20,693 nucleotides of DNA from a virus. Within the stretch, counting starts at the first letter, position 1; every line of letters starts with the position of its first letter. Location: the IMG/VR virus record IMGVR_UViG_3300042905_005731, positions 1 through 20,693 of that record; one strand, 5' to 3'. The translations under genes and the position numbers were made by a program. Positions 1-6,712 of this stretch are shown piece after piece. The notes under the pieces were generated by a model. It made no database searches. It was not told the origin of the DNA and worked only from the letters and a program-made list of their open reading frames with translations.

Positions 1-52
1 CTAGCGTCCCCAAGCCTAATTTCGCGAAATCGGCACCAAAAGTTTCTGACAC

Positions 53-61
53 TTTGACACC
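53..61 (+). promoter_or_regulatory. TTTGACACC leader motif, copy 1
   Basis: TTTGACACC begins 20 bases before the ATG at 73. The same 9-10 base word recurs at the same distance before five other starts in the window. It resembles a -35 box, but a -10 box at normal spacing would fall inside the gene, so its role is unknown. The rest of 1-72 shows nothing else I can name. Confidence 0.5.
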
Positions 62-72
62 ACACAGAGATC

Positions 73-357
73 ATGACAGCCGCCCATAAATCTCCGCGGG
101 CTCAAGTGTCCGACCGAAGCGAGCTGCTACGCATTGCTGCGTCCATGCTGCACAACCGAAATTTCCCGTCTGTCTATCCCGAGGACCATCCCAAGCGGAC
201 GCCGCGCCGCATAATCGAAGCCGCCAAAAAATCGCAAGACCAACTCCGGGATTGGGCCGTGGAACTGGCAGCCATTGCCCGAAGGATGGACGCACAGACT
301 CCTTCGCCGAGCGTCTCAAGCTCAGCGGCTGCGCTGGGCGGGAAAGGACAACCGTGA
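73..357 (+). CDS. Small hypothetical protein, 94 aa
   Basis: I do not recognise this protein. It is short, charged and mostly helical in appearance, with a basic stretch around residues 36-52 (RTPRRIIEAAKKSQ) and no membrane segment or signal peptide. The ATG at 73 is preceded by the TTTGACACC motif. The stop at 355-357 overlaps the GTG start of the next gene in a GTGA arrangement, which suggests translational coupling. Its last 15 or so codons contain an 18-base sequence (312-329) that is repeated exactly at the end of the next gene. Its place just upstream of the packaging genes suggests a phage accessory or late-control role, but nothing in the protein proves this. Confidence 0.6.
   Translation: MTAAHKSPRAQVSDRSELLRIAASMLHNRNFPSVYPEDHPKRTPRRIIEAAKKSQDQLRDWAVELAAIARRMDAQTPSPSVSSSAAALGGKGQP
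312..348 (+). repeat. Direct repeat with ribosome binding site, copy 1
   Basis: The sequence begins CGTCTCAAGCTCAGCGGC (312-329), continues with a GGGCGGGAAAGGA-like stretch and lies just before the GTG start at 354. The copy at 545-580 has the same order and also lies just before a start codon. The first 18 bases are identical between copies. Confidence 0.75.
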
Positions 358-596
358 GCGCGGAAACTACCCCAGCCCAGGGCAGTCCGCTGGAGCGCAT
401 GGATAGGCCGCTGAGAGAAACCGTGAAGCGAATGAACTGCCCGAGTGTGATGCGCGAACACCTGTGGAGCATCGAGCGTGAAGGCATGATCGAATGCCTG
501 TGGTGCTTTGAGCGGCGTCGCTCGGAGGATAGAGAGCGGCCTAACGTCTCAAGCTCAGCGGCGACGCCGGGCGGAAAGGATGCCGATGTCCGCTGA
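354..596 (+). CDS. Small Cys/His-motif protein, copy A (80 aa)
   Basis: The GTG at 354 overlaps the preceding stop, and GGGAAAGGA at 340-348 is a plausible ribosome binding site. The core has a C-x6-H-x11-C-x2-C pattern (NCPSVMREH ... ECLWCF), which could bind one zinc ion, followed by the basic run FERRR. The next gene carries a clear paralogue of this core with the same spacing, so the two are tandem duplicates. The final residues are encoded by the repeat at 545-580, which also supplies the ribosome binding site of the next gene. The function is unknown; a small nucleic-acid-binding or protein-binding zinc finger is possible. An upstream in-frame start at 252 is rejected because it would lie deep inside the previous gene. 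Confidence 0.6.
   Translation: MSAETTPAQGSPLERMDRPLRETVKRMNCPSVMREHLWSIEREGMIECLWCFERRRSEDRERPNVSSSAATPGGKDADVR
545..580 (+). repeat. Direct repeat with ribosome binding site, copy 2
   Basis: This is the second copy of the element at 312-348, with 18 identical bases (545-562) followed by GGGCGGAAAGGA. The GGAAAGGA stretch sits about six bases before the ATG at 586. The repeat therefore moves together with a translation start, which points to duplication of a gene plus its leader. Confidence 0.75.
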
Positions 597-1008
597 CCTC
601 CCAAGCCCGGAGTCGTCCGCTGGGCAGCGCCTCATTCCCGCCGACGAACAAACCGGGAGCCCTGAGCCCGTGGAGTCGCCAAGCGCCACCGAAGCCAGAG
701 CAGACGGCTCGGGAGACAGCTTGAAGCGCATGGATTGCCCGACTGTGATGCGCGAACACTTTTGGAGCATCCCTAACAATGGGTGGGTCGAGTGCCTTTG
801 GTGCTTTGAAAGGCGTCGCACGGACGGTGGAAAGCCGTCTGCCGGCGCTAGGAAGCCAGAACGGCGCGCTGACCAACGGAGGAGGGGCTCAATGAAAGAC
901 GAGCAAGCCCCTTTTGGTCCAGCAAGTGGTTCGCCGCGCACACGCTCGGCTGAGAACCGCCCCTCCGTAGTTGGGCAGCGCGCCGTTCGCCGCGCGGCGA
1001 ACAGATGA
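586..1008 (+). CDS. Cys/His-motif protein, copy B (140 aa)
   Basis: I chose the ATG at 586 because GGAAAGGA ends about six bases upstream; the ATG at 580 is the in-frame alternative. The N-terminus (MSADLPSPESS) is Pro/Ser/Glu-rich and looks disordered. The core repeats the C-x6-H-x11-C-x2-C pattern of the preceding gene (DCPTVMREH ... ECLWCF) and the basic FERRR tail. At DNA level 724-818 aligns with 426-520 without gaps. The C-terminal 60 or so residues are basic and Arg-rich and are absent from copy A. An internal ATG at 892 has its own GGAGGAGGGG and could give a 38-residue product. The function is unknown; the gene lies 25 bases before the TerS-like gene. Confidence 0.6.
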   Translation: MSADLPSPESSAGQRLIPADEQTGSPEPVESPSATEARADGSGDSLKRMDCPTVMREHFWSIPNNGWVECLWCFERRRTDGGKPSAGARKPERRADQRRRGSMKDEQAPFGPASGSPRTRSAENRPSVVGQRAVRRAANR

Positions 1009-1033
1009 TTGATCGGAAAAATTTCGTCATAAC

Positions 1034-1816
1034 ATGACCGCCGAACTTCCACTCCCGCCCGGCCCCGCCACGCCGGCTTCACCCGTGCCCCCCGCCGCCG
1101 AGGCTACCGCCGAACAGATTGCCCGCTGGGAATCCCTCTACGACACGAAGCGGCGGCAGCTCTTTCGTTACCTCGCCACGGGCCGCGAGAAAGGCCGGCC
1201 GTGCCCGATGGATCATCCCGCACAAATGCCCGGCTGGTGGGCCGCGTGCATGAAGCAGCGAGTGCCCACGAAGATCCTCACCGCCGCACAGCACGCCGCC
1301 GCCCAGACCGGCACGCCCGCGAGCGAAGCGCCCGCGCCCGAGCCACCGCCACCCGCGCCCGCCGGCGAGCTGGCGCTCACCGAGGCCAGCTACGATTTCC
1401 CCGCCCAGGTCGAGCGCCTGCGCGGCGAGCAGCGCCGCATTCAGAGCCAGCTCGACAAAGCGCGCGCCGGAGCGGTCGTGGATGGCGTCCTCGTCGTGAA
1501 TCAAACCGACTGCGAAAGCCTCCTGCGCCAGTCGCTCTCCCTCACCGCCGAGCTGCGCAAAGCCGAGAACGATCTCACCTCCTGGCTCGTCACCCGCGGC
1601 GGGCTGTCCGACACGGCGACGGTCCGCAGCGAAAACGCCCGCATCGCCGGTGCGATCTACGGAGCCGTGCGCCGCCTCGTCCGCAGCGTCCGGCCCCTGC
1701 TCACCGGCAAAAGCGACGCCGAGCAGGACCGGCTCTGGGACGCTAAAACGCTCGAATGCTTTTCCGCGCTCAAGGCCGCGAAGTTCACCGTCCAGATCCC
1801 CGCGGAAACCCCATGA
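1034..1816 (+). CDS. Probable small terminase subunit (DNA packaging)
   Basis: The gene sits directly upstream of TerL and overlaps it by ATGA, the normal position of a small terminase subunit. This subunit recognises the packaging site and loads the large subunit. The 260-residue protein has a Pro/Ala-rich N-terminus, then a segment at about 28-75 (IARWESLYDTKRRQLFRYL ... MPGWWAACMKQR) that looks like a helix-turn-helix DNA-binding domain. A Pro/Ala linker (about 92-112) follows, then a long helical part (about 120-225, with AQVERLRGEQRRIQSQLDKA) that could mediate oligomerisation. DNA-binding plus coiled-coil is typical of small terminases. The family assignment rests on context and on this pattern, not on a confirmed domain match. 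It has no clear Shine-Dalgarno sequence. Confidence 0.65.
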   Translation: MTAELPLPPGPATPASPVPPAAEATAEQIARWESLYDTKRRQLFRYLATGREKGRPCPMDHPAQMPGWWAACMKQRVPTKILTAAQHAAAQTGTPASEAPAPEPPPPAPAGELALTEASYDFPAQVERLRGEQRRIQSQLDKARAGAVVDGVLVVNQTDCESLLRQSLSLTAELRKAENDLTSWLVTRGGLSDTATVRSENARIAGAIYGAVRRLVRSVRPLLTGKSDAEQDRLWDAKTLECFSALKAAKFTVQIPAETP

Positions 1817-3831
1817 GCGCCGTCGCCGAACTCCGCGAGTTCATCACCTCCACCTGGGCCGATGGCATCCGCGATCGAGCCGTGCAAAACGTCTGGGAAT
1901 TCGCCCGCGACAACATCGTCTTCACGCCGAAGATGGGCAACATCACCGGGCCTTACGACCCCGACCTCACGCCCTACACGAAGCTGTTCCAGGAGGCCAT
2001 CACCAGCGACTTCCGCAACATCCCCGAGGAGGATTGGTGGCTGCGCGGCCTCGCCGATAAAGGCCAGCGGTGCGACGAGGCCTTCGTCGTTAAAAGCTCC
2101 CAATCCGGCCTCACGCAAGGCGCGCTCAACGGCACCATCTACCTCCCCCTCCACGCCCCGGGCCGCCTGCTCTACGTCCTCGACAGCGTCCCGAAAGCCA
2201 AGAAGGTGGCGCTCACCCGCGTCATCCCTTTCCTCCGCGAGCTGTGCGGTGCCGTCATCGCCGACGAGGCCGATCTCAATGCGACCTTCATCGAGCTGAT
2301 GGACATGATCATGGAATTCGGAGGATCCTACTCGTCCGGTCTCTTCTCGGAAAAGCCGCTCAAATACGCCTTCGCCGACGATGTTGAATACATGGTCAGC
2401 CAGGGCGGCGCCGCCGGCATGCTCGATGGCGTCCACGTCATCGATCACCTCCGCTCCCGCTTCACCACCGCCGACGAATCCTTCCTCGGCGTCTTCTCCA
2501 AGCCCAACCTCGAAAGCTCCGAATTCATTGCAAACGCCCTCGCCGGCTCGCAGCATCGCTACTACGTCCGCTGCCCCCACTGCGGCACGCGGCAGATCCT
2601 CGAACCGGAGAATCTGAACTACGACCACAAAGGCTGCAAAGACCTCGCCGGCCGCTACGATCTCGACGCCGTCGAAGCCCTCACCACCTACCGCTGCGCC
2701 AGCGCCGCGCATTGCGAGATCGAGGAAAAGTGGAAGCACTCCATGAATCTCGCCGGCACATGGCTGCCCAAGTCCCGCGAGGCCCGCATCCGCGACGAAG
2801 ATCCTGCCCTCGTCCCGCGCCGGCTCTCCATGCAGATCAGCGATCTCTACTCCCCTTTCCCGAAGGTGAAGTGGGGCATGCTCGCCCGCATGAAGATCGC
2901 CGCGGAAAACAACCCCGCCGCCCTGAAGCATCTCACCACAAACCATTTTGCCCGCCCCTGGCGCGAGTCCGCTATCAGCCTTCGCGCCGACAACATCCGC
3001 GCGATCTGCGCCGGCGCGCTGAATCCGCTCACCGGCAAATGGTGGCCCGACGACTGCGACCACGAGGGCAAGCTCAAAGTGCCGGCCTACCGCCGCGGCG
3101 AGTGCCCCTTCCGCCCCGTCGCCGTCACCGCCACGTCCGACGTGCAGGGCGACAAGTTCAAATGGATCATCTGCGGATGGCAGATCGACGGCACCTGCGC
3201 CGTCATCGAATACGGAGCCTCCCTCGGCACCTTCGATCTCTACGAAAAAATGATCGACCCCCGCGCCCACGATGGCTCCCCGCTGCTCTCCCTCATCGAT
3301 CCCGACCGCCCGCTCATCGCCGAGCATGGCCTCGTCGATTCCGGCGCGTTCACCTCGGCGATTTATGACTTCTGCATTCGCACCGGCTGGGCCTGGTATC
3401 CGTCGAAAGGCACCGGCGGCATCGAACTCAACGGCCAGATGGTCGCCGGCCGCCCCGACTTTTACGAAGGCACGCCGATCCTCCGCTACCACTACCACGA
3501 TCACGCCCTCAAGACCCTGCTCTACAACGGCAAGATCGCCAAAGCGCACGACAGCAAGTGGCCGCAGCCCCGCCTGTACCTCCCCCACGATCTCACAGAC
3601 GACTTCATCCTCGAACTGCTCTCTGAATCCCTCCAGCCGAAGCGCACTTCCGGCCGGGCCGTGCGCATGGAATGGATCCACAACTCGCGCATCGGCCCGA
3701 ATGACTGGGGCGACGCGCTCAAAATGCAGTTCGCCCTCTGGCAAATCGTCGGCCCCCAATACCAAGGCGCCGCCGGACTCAACGTCCGCCACTACGAGCT
3801 AAAGCCCGCCCCATTGCCAATGAACGCATAA
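1813..3831 (+). CDS. terL: Phage terminase large subunit, GpA (lambda-type) family
   Basis: This is the packaging motor: an ATPase that drives DNA into the procapsid, with a C-terminal nuclease that cuts the concatemer. The protein has 672 residues, close to lambda gpA. A deviant Walker A motif KSSQSGLTQ starts at K94, with the lysine at the front as in lambda gpA. A zinc-binding set follows: C254-P-H-C257, C295 and C301 (YRCASAAHCEIEEKWK), as is usual in this family. TATSDVQGDKF around D443 matches the family's nuclease motif, and VDSGAFTSAIYDFC and NDWGDALKMQFALW are further family signatures. The start at 1813 overlaps the upstream stop by ATGA; an in-frame start at 1756 would intrude into the previous gene. 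Confidence 0.96.
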   Translation: MSAVAELREFITSTWADGIRDRAVQNVWEFARDNIVFTPKMGNITGPYDPDLTPYTKLFQEAITSDFRNIPEEDWWLRGLADKGQRCDEAFVVKSSQSGLTQGALNGTIYLPLHAPGRLLYVLDSVPKAKKVALTRVIPFLRELCGAVIADEADLNATFIELMDMIMEFGGSYSSGLFSEKPLKYAFADDVEYMVSQGGAAGMLDGVHVIDHLRSRFTTADESFLGVFSKPNLESSEFIANALAGSQHRYYVRCPHCGTRQILEPENLNYDHKGCKDLAGRYDLDAVEALTTYRCASAAHCEIEEKWKHSMNLAGTWLPKSREARIRDEDPALVPRRLSMQISDLYSPFPKVKWGMLARMKIAAENNPAALKHLTTNHFARPWRESAISLRADNIRAICAGALNPLTGKWWPDDCDHEGKLKVPAYRRGECPFRPVAVTATSDVQGDKFKWIICGWQIDGTCAVIEYGASLGTFDLYEKMIDPRAHDGSPLLSLIDPDRPLIAEHGLVDSGAFTSAIYDFCIRTGWAWYPSKGTGGIELNGQMVAGRPDFYEGTPILRYHYHDHALKTLLYNGKIAKAHDSKWPQPRLYLPHDLTDDFILELLSESLQPKRTSGRAVRMEWIHNSRIGPNDWGDALKMQFALWQIVGPQYQGAAGLNVRHYELKPAPLPMNA

Positions 3832-3835
3832 GATC

Positions 3836-4030
3836 ATGGACACGCCCAGCTCGACTTCCGGTTTTCATGCAGCGCTTTGCATCACCTGCGGCGAGGAGTA
3901 TCCCGGCTCGTGGACTGGCGAATGCGATGACTGCGAGCAATCAACGGCGGCGCTGTGGCTCAACTTTGCCACCGCCGAGAAACGTGAAAGGCGCAGTGAG
4001 CCGAGCAGATTCGCCCCCCAAAATAAATGA
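3836..4030 (+). CDS. Small zinc-ribbon-like protein, 64 aa
   Basis: The gene starts four bases after the TerL stop. The peptide carries two CxxC pairs (CITCGEEYPGSWTGECDDC), the layout of a small zinc ribbon, followed by a helical, charged tail (ATAEKRERRSEPSR). Such short zinc-ribbon peptides are common accessory genes in phages and may bind nucleic acid or a host protein. Neither can be shown here. It is probably co-transcribed with terL, because the next promoter-like sequence lies downstream at 4040. There is no obvious Shine-Dalgarno sequence. Confidence 0.6.
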   Translation: MDTPSSTSGFHAALCITCGEEYPGSWTGECDDCEQSTAALWLNFATAEKRERRSEPSRFAPQNK

Positions 4031-4039
4031 AAAACTGTA

Positions 4040-4068
4040 TTGACATTAAAGCGAGTCGCCCCCATATT
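4040..4068 (+). promoter_or_regulatory. Sigma-70-like promoter
   Basis: TTGACA at 4040-4045 is a perfect -35 box. CATATT at 4063-4068 matches four of six positions of a -10 box, and the spacer is exactly 17 bases. The surrounding DNA (4021-4075) is much more AT-rich than the rest of the window. This is the best promoter candidate in the window and would drive the 4131 and 4426 genes independently of the late operon. Confidence 0.6.
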
Positions 4069-4092
4069 GTTCTCGTCCAACAAGGACAACCG

Positions 4093-4109
4093 ACCGGGCG
4101 GAACCCGGT
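4093..4109 (+). other. Hairpin in the 5' leader of the 4131 gene
   Basis: ACCGGG (4093-4098) and CCCGGT (4104-4109) form a perfect 6-bp stem with the 5-base loop CGGAA. It lies between the promoter-like sequence and the ATG at 4131. No T-run follows, so it is not a terminator; it could stabilise the leader or bind a regulator. Confidence 0.45.
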
Positions 4110-4130
4110 ATCTCAAAGAAGAAAATCAAA

Positions 4131-4433
4131 ATGAACATCACCGAACAAAACCTCGCCGCCGCTCTCAAAAGCCTCAAGAAAGAGCACAAAACCAACTGGC
4201 TCGCGTTCAATGCCAAAATCGACGCGATCCTGAAAGCGATGGAAAAGCGGAGGGGCTGCACATGGAGCAGCACGGAAGACATTACGGAGCACGTCGCCAA
4301 CGAAGATTTTGCAGCGGCTGGCTTCACTCCAGCGGAAACCGAAGCACTGACCTTCGTCCTGACCGAGGACTGCATGGGGCAGGCGGTCACCAACACGGAA
4401 ATGATCGAACGCTGGTTCTGCTACTGTGCCTGA
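4131..4433 (+). CDS. Hypothetical accessory (moron-like) protein, 100 aa
   Basis: I do not recognise this protein. It is acidic to neutral and helical, with a Lys-rich N-terminal half (SLKKEHKTNWLAFNAKID) and a C-terminus rich in aromatic residues and cysteine (MIERWFCYC). By hand count its G+C is about 56 percent, clearly lower than the flanking structural genes. It has its own promoter-like sequence 90 bases upstream and a purine-rich leader (AAAGAAGAAAATCAAA) before the ATG. These are features of a moron, an independently expressed phage gene acquired by transfer. Its end overlaps the next gene by eight bases. Confidence 0.65.
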   Translation: MNITEQNLAAALKSLKKEHKTNWLAFNAKIDAILKAMEKRRGCTWSSTEDITEHVANEDFAAAGFTPAETEALTFVLTEDCMGQAVTNTEMIERWFCYCA

Positions 4434-4620
4434 GCCCGAACAATCCCGCCGGGGCCGCCCGCCGCTGCCAGACAGCGAGCGGGCGGATTCCCAAATCCAG
4501 CTCCGCGTCACGCGGAAGCGAAAAGCCGCCTACGTGCGGGCCGCAAGCCGGAAAAAGCAGACTCTTGCGGCGTGGGCTTTTGACGCTCTCGACCGGGAAT
4601 CCGGCTTCGTCTCGGAGTAG
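4426..4620 (+). CDS. Ribbon-helix-helix-like DNA-binding protein, 64 aa
   Basis: The GTG at 4426 overlaps the end of the previous gene. After a basic RRGRPPLPDSE stretch the protein has a short beta strand (SQIQLRVT, about residues 22-29) and two helices (about 30-45 and 47-60, QTLAAWAFDALDRES). This is the layout of Arc/CopG-type ribbon-helix-helix repressors or of small MobC-like accessory proteins. The fold is inferred from sequence pattern only. As the second gene of the accessory unit it may regulate the promoter at 4040. Similar short proteins are, to my recollection, frequent in Verrucomicrobiota, but I cannot check this. Confidence 0.6.
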   Translation: MPEPEQSRRGRPPLPDSERADSQIQLRVTRKRKAAYVRAASRKKQTLAAWAFDALDRESGFVSE

Positions 4621-4836
4621 CTTGGGCCGCACGGCGGCGGGGGCCAGGCGGGGTGTTGTGAGCGCGTTCGAGCAGAGCGGCGCTAATTCGGGAAACATCG
4701 TAATGAGCACCGCCCGGTTGAATAACAGCCCCGCTTCTTTTGACACCACATCGCGAAGCAGTGCCCTCCCCGAGTTCTACCATACCATAGGGAGTCGAGC
4801 GGAGATGCCCGCGAGACCATAGACTCCCGCGACACG

Positions 4837-4865
4837 AGACCGGCCGCATCTGGCCGGTCTTACCC
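4837..4865 (+). terminator. Hairpin closing the accessory unit
   Basis: AGACCGGCC (4837-4845) and GGCCGGTCT (4852-4860) form a perfect 9-bp GC-rich stem with a 6-base loop, followed by TTACCCTTT. The T-tail is weak, so termination may be partial. The 4621-4886 gap also holds a lone TTTTGACACCACA at 4738-4750 that is not near a convincing start. I see no other gene in the gap. Confidence 0.6.
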
Positions 4866-4874
4866 TTTGACACC
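4866..4874 (+). promoter_or_regulatory. TTTGACACC leader motif, copy 2
   Basis: The first T is 21 bases before the ATG at 4887, immediately after the hairpin at 4837-4860. It marks the restart of the head module. Confidence 0.5.
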
Positions 4875-4886
4875 CCACCCGCGGCA

Positions 4887-5186
4887 ATGGATGCCGCCAT
4901 TCTCCTCCGCACCGCCGACCGCAACCTCCGCCGCAAGTTCGCGGCGGACATCCCGGGGCTGATCACCTTTGCCGACGGCCTCGCCACCGCGAGCAAAGCC
5001 AGCGCCGTCACCATCACCAGCTCGAACTTCGAGGGCGGCGGCAGTTCCGGCAACGTCACCATGCCCCAGGAGATCTGGCTCGCCGCCGCCGAGGAACTGC
5101 TCGCCGATCCCACTTTCAACCCGGACGCGGTCGGACGCCGAGCCCCGCGCCTCATCATGCCCGACTACTCCTGCGCACAGGTATGA
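4887..5186 (+). CDS. Hypothetical head protein, gpW-position, 99 aa
   Basis: The gene sits between terminase and portal, the slot of gpW (head completion) in lambda, and overlaps the portal start by ATGA. The N-terminal half is helical and basic (ILLRTADRNLRRKFAAD); a Gly/Ser-rich turn (EGGGSSGN, about residues 49-56) is followed by a second helix (PQEIWLAAAEELLAD). The length is somewhat above gpW and I see no diagnostic motif. A head-joining or completion role is inference from position alone. Confidence 0.6.
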   Translation: MDAAILLRTADRNLRRKFAADIPGLITFADGLATASKASAVTITSSNFEGGGSSGNVTMPQEIWLAAAEELLADPTFNPDAVGRRAPRLIMPDYSCAQV

Positions 5187-6712
5187 GCCGCCCGAAAAAG
5201 CGCAAAGTCGCCGCACCGAAAGCGGGCCAGCCTCTCGCGGCCAGCGGCGGCGGCGGGACATGGGGCAGCTTTTACGAGGCCACGGGCTACTCGACCTCGC
5301 GCGCCTACAAGCCCTTCTTCGCGACCGACAGCAAGCACACCCTCACCTCCTTCAACCGCCTGCGCGCCATGTCGCTCGCGCGCTGGGCCTACGTCAACAT
5401 TCCCGTGCTCAAGGCCGGCGTCGATCTCATGGCCCGCCTCACCGTGGGCACCGGCTTCGAGCCGCGCACACCCGGCCCGCTCGGAAAGCTCTACGACTCC
5501 TACTACCTCGCCCGCGCTCGCGCCATCGGCTTTATGGCGGGAGAAAGCATGGATGAGCTGCTCCTCCACGACTGCCGCGCCGTGGATGTCGATGGCGATC
5601 TCGGCTACGTCATGACCGAGGACGAAACCGGCGCGGCCAAGCTCCAGGTCATCGAAGGCCACCGCATCACCACGGGCGACACCACCGACGAGCGGTGCGT
5701 CGATGGCATATGGGTGGATGCCTTCGGGCGCAAGGCCGGATACAACGTCGCCCTCCCCGGTGGCAAAACCGTCCGCCTCGCCCCGCGCGATTTCCTCTAC
5801 CTGGCCGAGCGTAACCGCCCCGACGAGCTGCGCTCGATGACCAACTTCGTTCACGCGCTCGCCCCGCTGCAGGACCTTTACGAAATCCTCGGCTTCGCCA
5901 TGACTTCGGCGAAAAAGAACACCGAGATCGCCGCGATCATCGAAACGCAAACGCCCAACGATCTGCCGCTCGGTGCCCCGCGCGGCATGACCGTCCGCAG
6001 CGCCGTCGCCGCCAGTGGCGACCAACCCGCTGCGCCAGCCGTGCAAGTCACCTACGAGCAGGTCACCGGCGGCGGTGGCAAGATCCCCATCCTCCGCCCC
6101 GGCGAGACATTCAAGAGCTTCGCCCACGCCCAACCCTCCCCGACCATCGCCCAGTGGAGCGACTTTCACTTGCGCGGCATCTTCGCCGGCTACGGCCTGC
6201 CCTTCGAGATCGTCCTCAAGCCCGAGCTGCTCGGCGGTGCCGCCTACCGCGGCGTGCTCGCCATCCTCCGCCAGCGCCTGCAGCAGCGCCGCAACAACCT
6301 GGTGTTCCCCAAGCTCACCCGCAGCCGGTTCTGGATTCTTTCCCGAGGCATCAAACGCGGCGAAATCCCCTACGACCCGGCGCTCTTCCGCGTGGAGTGG
6401 CAGCCGAAGTTTGTGGACATCACCGTGGATGCCGGACGGGAATCCCGCGAGCGCCGCGCCAACGTCCTCGGCGGGCTCGACACCTTCACCAGCTACGACG
6501 CCGAGAACGGCAACGACTACCTCGGCACCACCCTCCCCGCCCGCGAGGCCGAGATGGCTGCGCAGTGCGAAGCAGCCAAGCGCCTCGCCGAGAAATATCC
6601 GGGACTCGGATTCTCCGCCGCCCTCGCCCGCATCGCCCTTCTCACCCAAGGCGCGAGCGAAGGCAACCTCGCCGCGGCTGCACCGGTGCAGCCGAATCCT
6701 TCTGACGCATGA
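5183..6712 (+). CDS. Phage portal protein, lambda family
   Basis: The portal forms the dodecameric ring at one capsid vertex through which DNA enters and to which the neck attaches. The 509-residue protein has the usual lambda-type length and order: a basic N-terminus, a conserved helical entry segment (LTSFNRLRAMSLARWAYVN), a variable middle region, a clip/stem part (FHLRGIFAGYGLPFEIVL) and a C-terminal wing. Its position between TerL and the S49 protease fits exactly. It starts at 5183 by ATGA overlap with the upstream gene and ends by ATGA overlap with the protease, so the head genes are translationally coupled. Confidence 0.92.
   Translation: MSRPKKRKVAAPKAGQPLAASGGGGTWGSFYEATGYSTSRAYKPFFATDSKHTLTSFNRLRAMSLARWAYVNIPVLKAGVDLMARLTVGTGFEPRTPGPLGKLYDSYYLARARAIGFMAGESMDELLLHDCRAVDVDGDLGYVMTEDETGAAKLQVIEGHRITTGDTTDERCVDGIWVDAFGRKAGYNVALPGGKTVRLAPRDFLYLAERNRPDELRSMTNFVHALAPLQDLYEILGFAMTSAKKNTEIAAIIETQTPNDLPLGAPRGMTVRSAVAASGDQPAAPAVQVTYEQVTGGGGKIPILRPGETFKSFAHAQPSPTIAQWSDFHLRGIFAGYGLPFEIVLKPELLGGAAYRGVLAILRQRLQQRRNNLVFPKLTRSRFWILSRGIKRGEIPYDPALFRVEWQPKFVDITVDAGRESRERRANVLGGLDTFTSYDAENGNDYLGTTLPAREAEMAAQCEAAKRLAEKYPGLGFSAALARIALLTQGASEGNLAAAAPVQPNPSDA

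Noticed and set aside
1657-3792. 711-codon open frame on the - strand opposite TerL
   Set aside because: It mirrors the GC-rich third positions of the terminase gene. The product is low-complexity (Gly/Ala/Glu/Val-rich), has no motif, and TerL on the + strand is unambiguous. The long - strand frames at 5165-6649, 6517-8118, 10002-11459 and 18292-19692 are rejected for the same reason.
4703-4822. 39-codon ORF in the gap before the head genes
   Set aside because: It has no leader motif, no coupling to neighbours and no recognisable sequence, and such ORFs are expected by chance.
4866-4890. TTGACA of the leader motif read as a -35 promoter box
   Set aside because: At 17-base spacing the -10 box would fall in GC-rich DNA at or after the start codon, with no TATAAT-like sequence. 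The same holds for the other copies.
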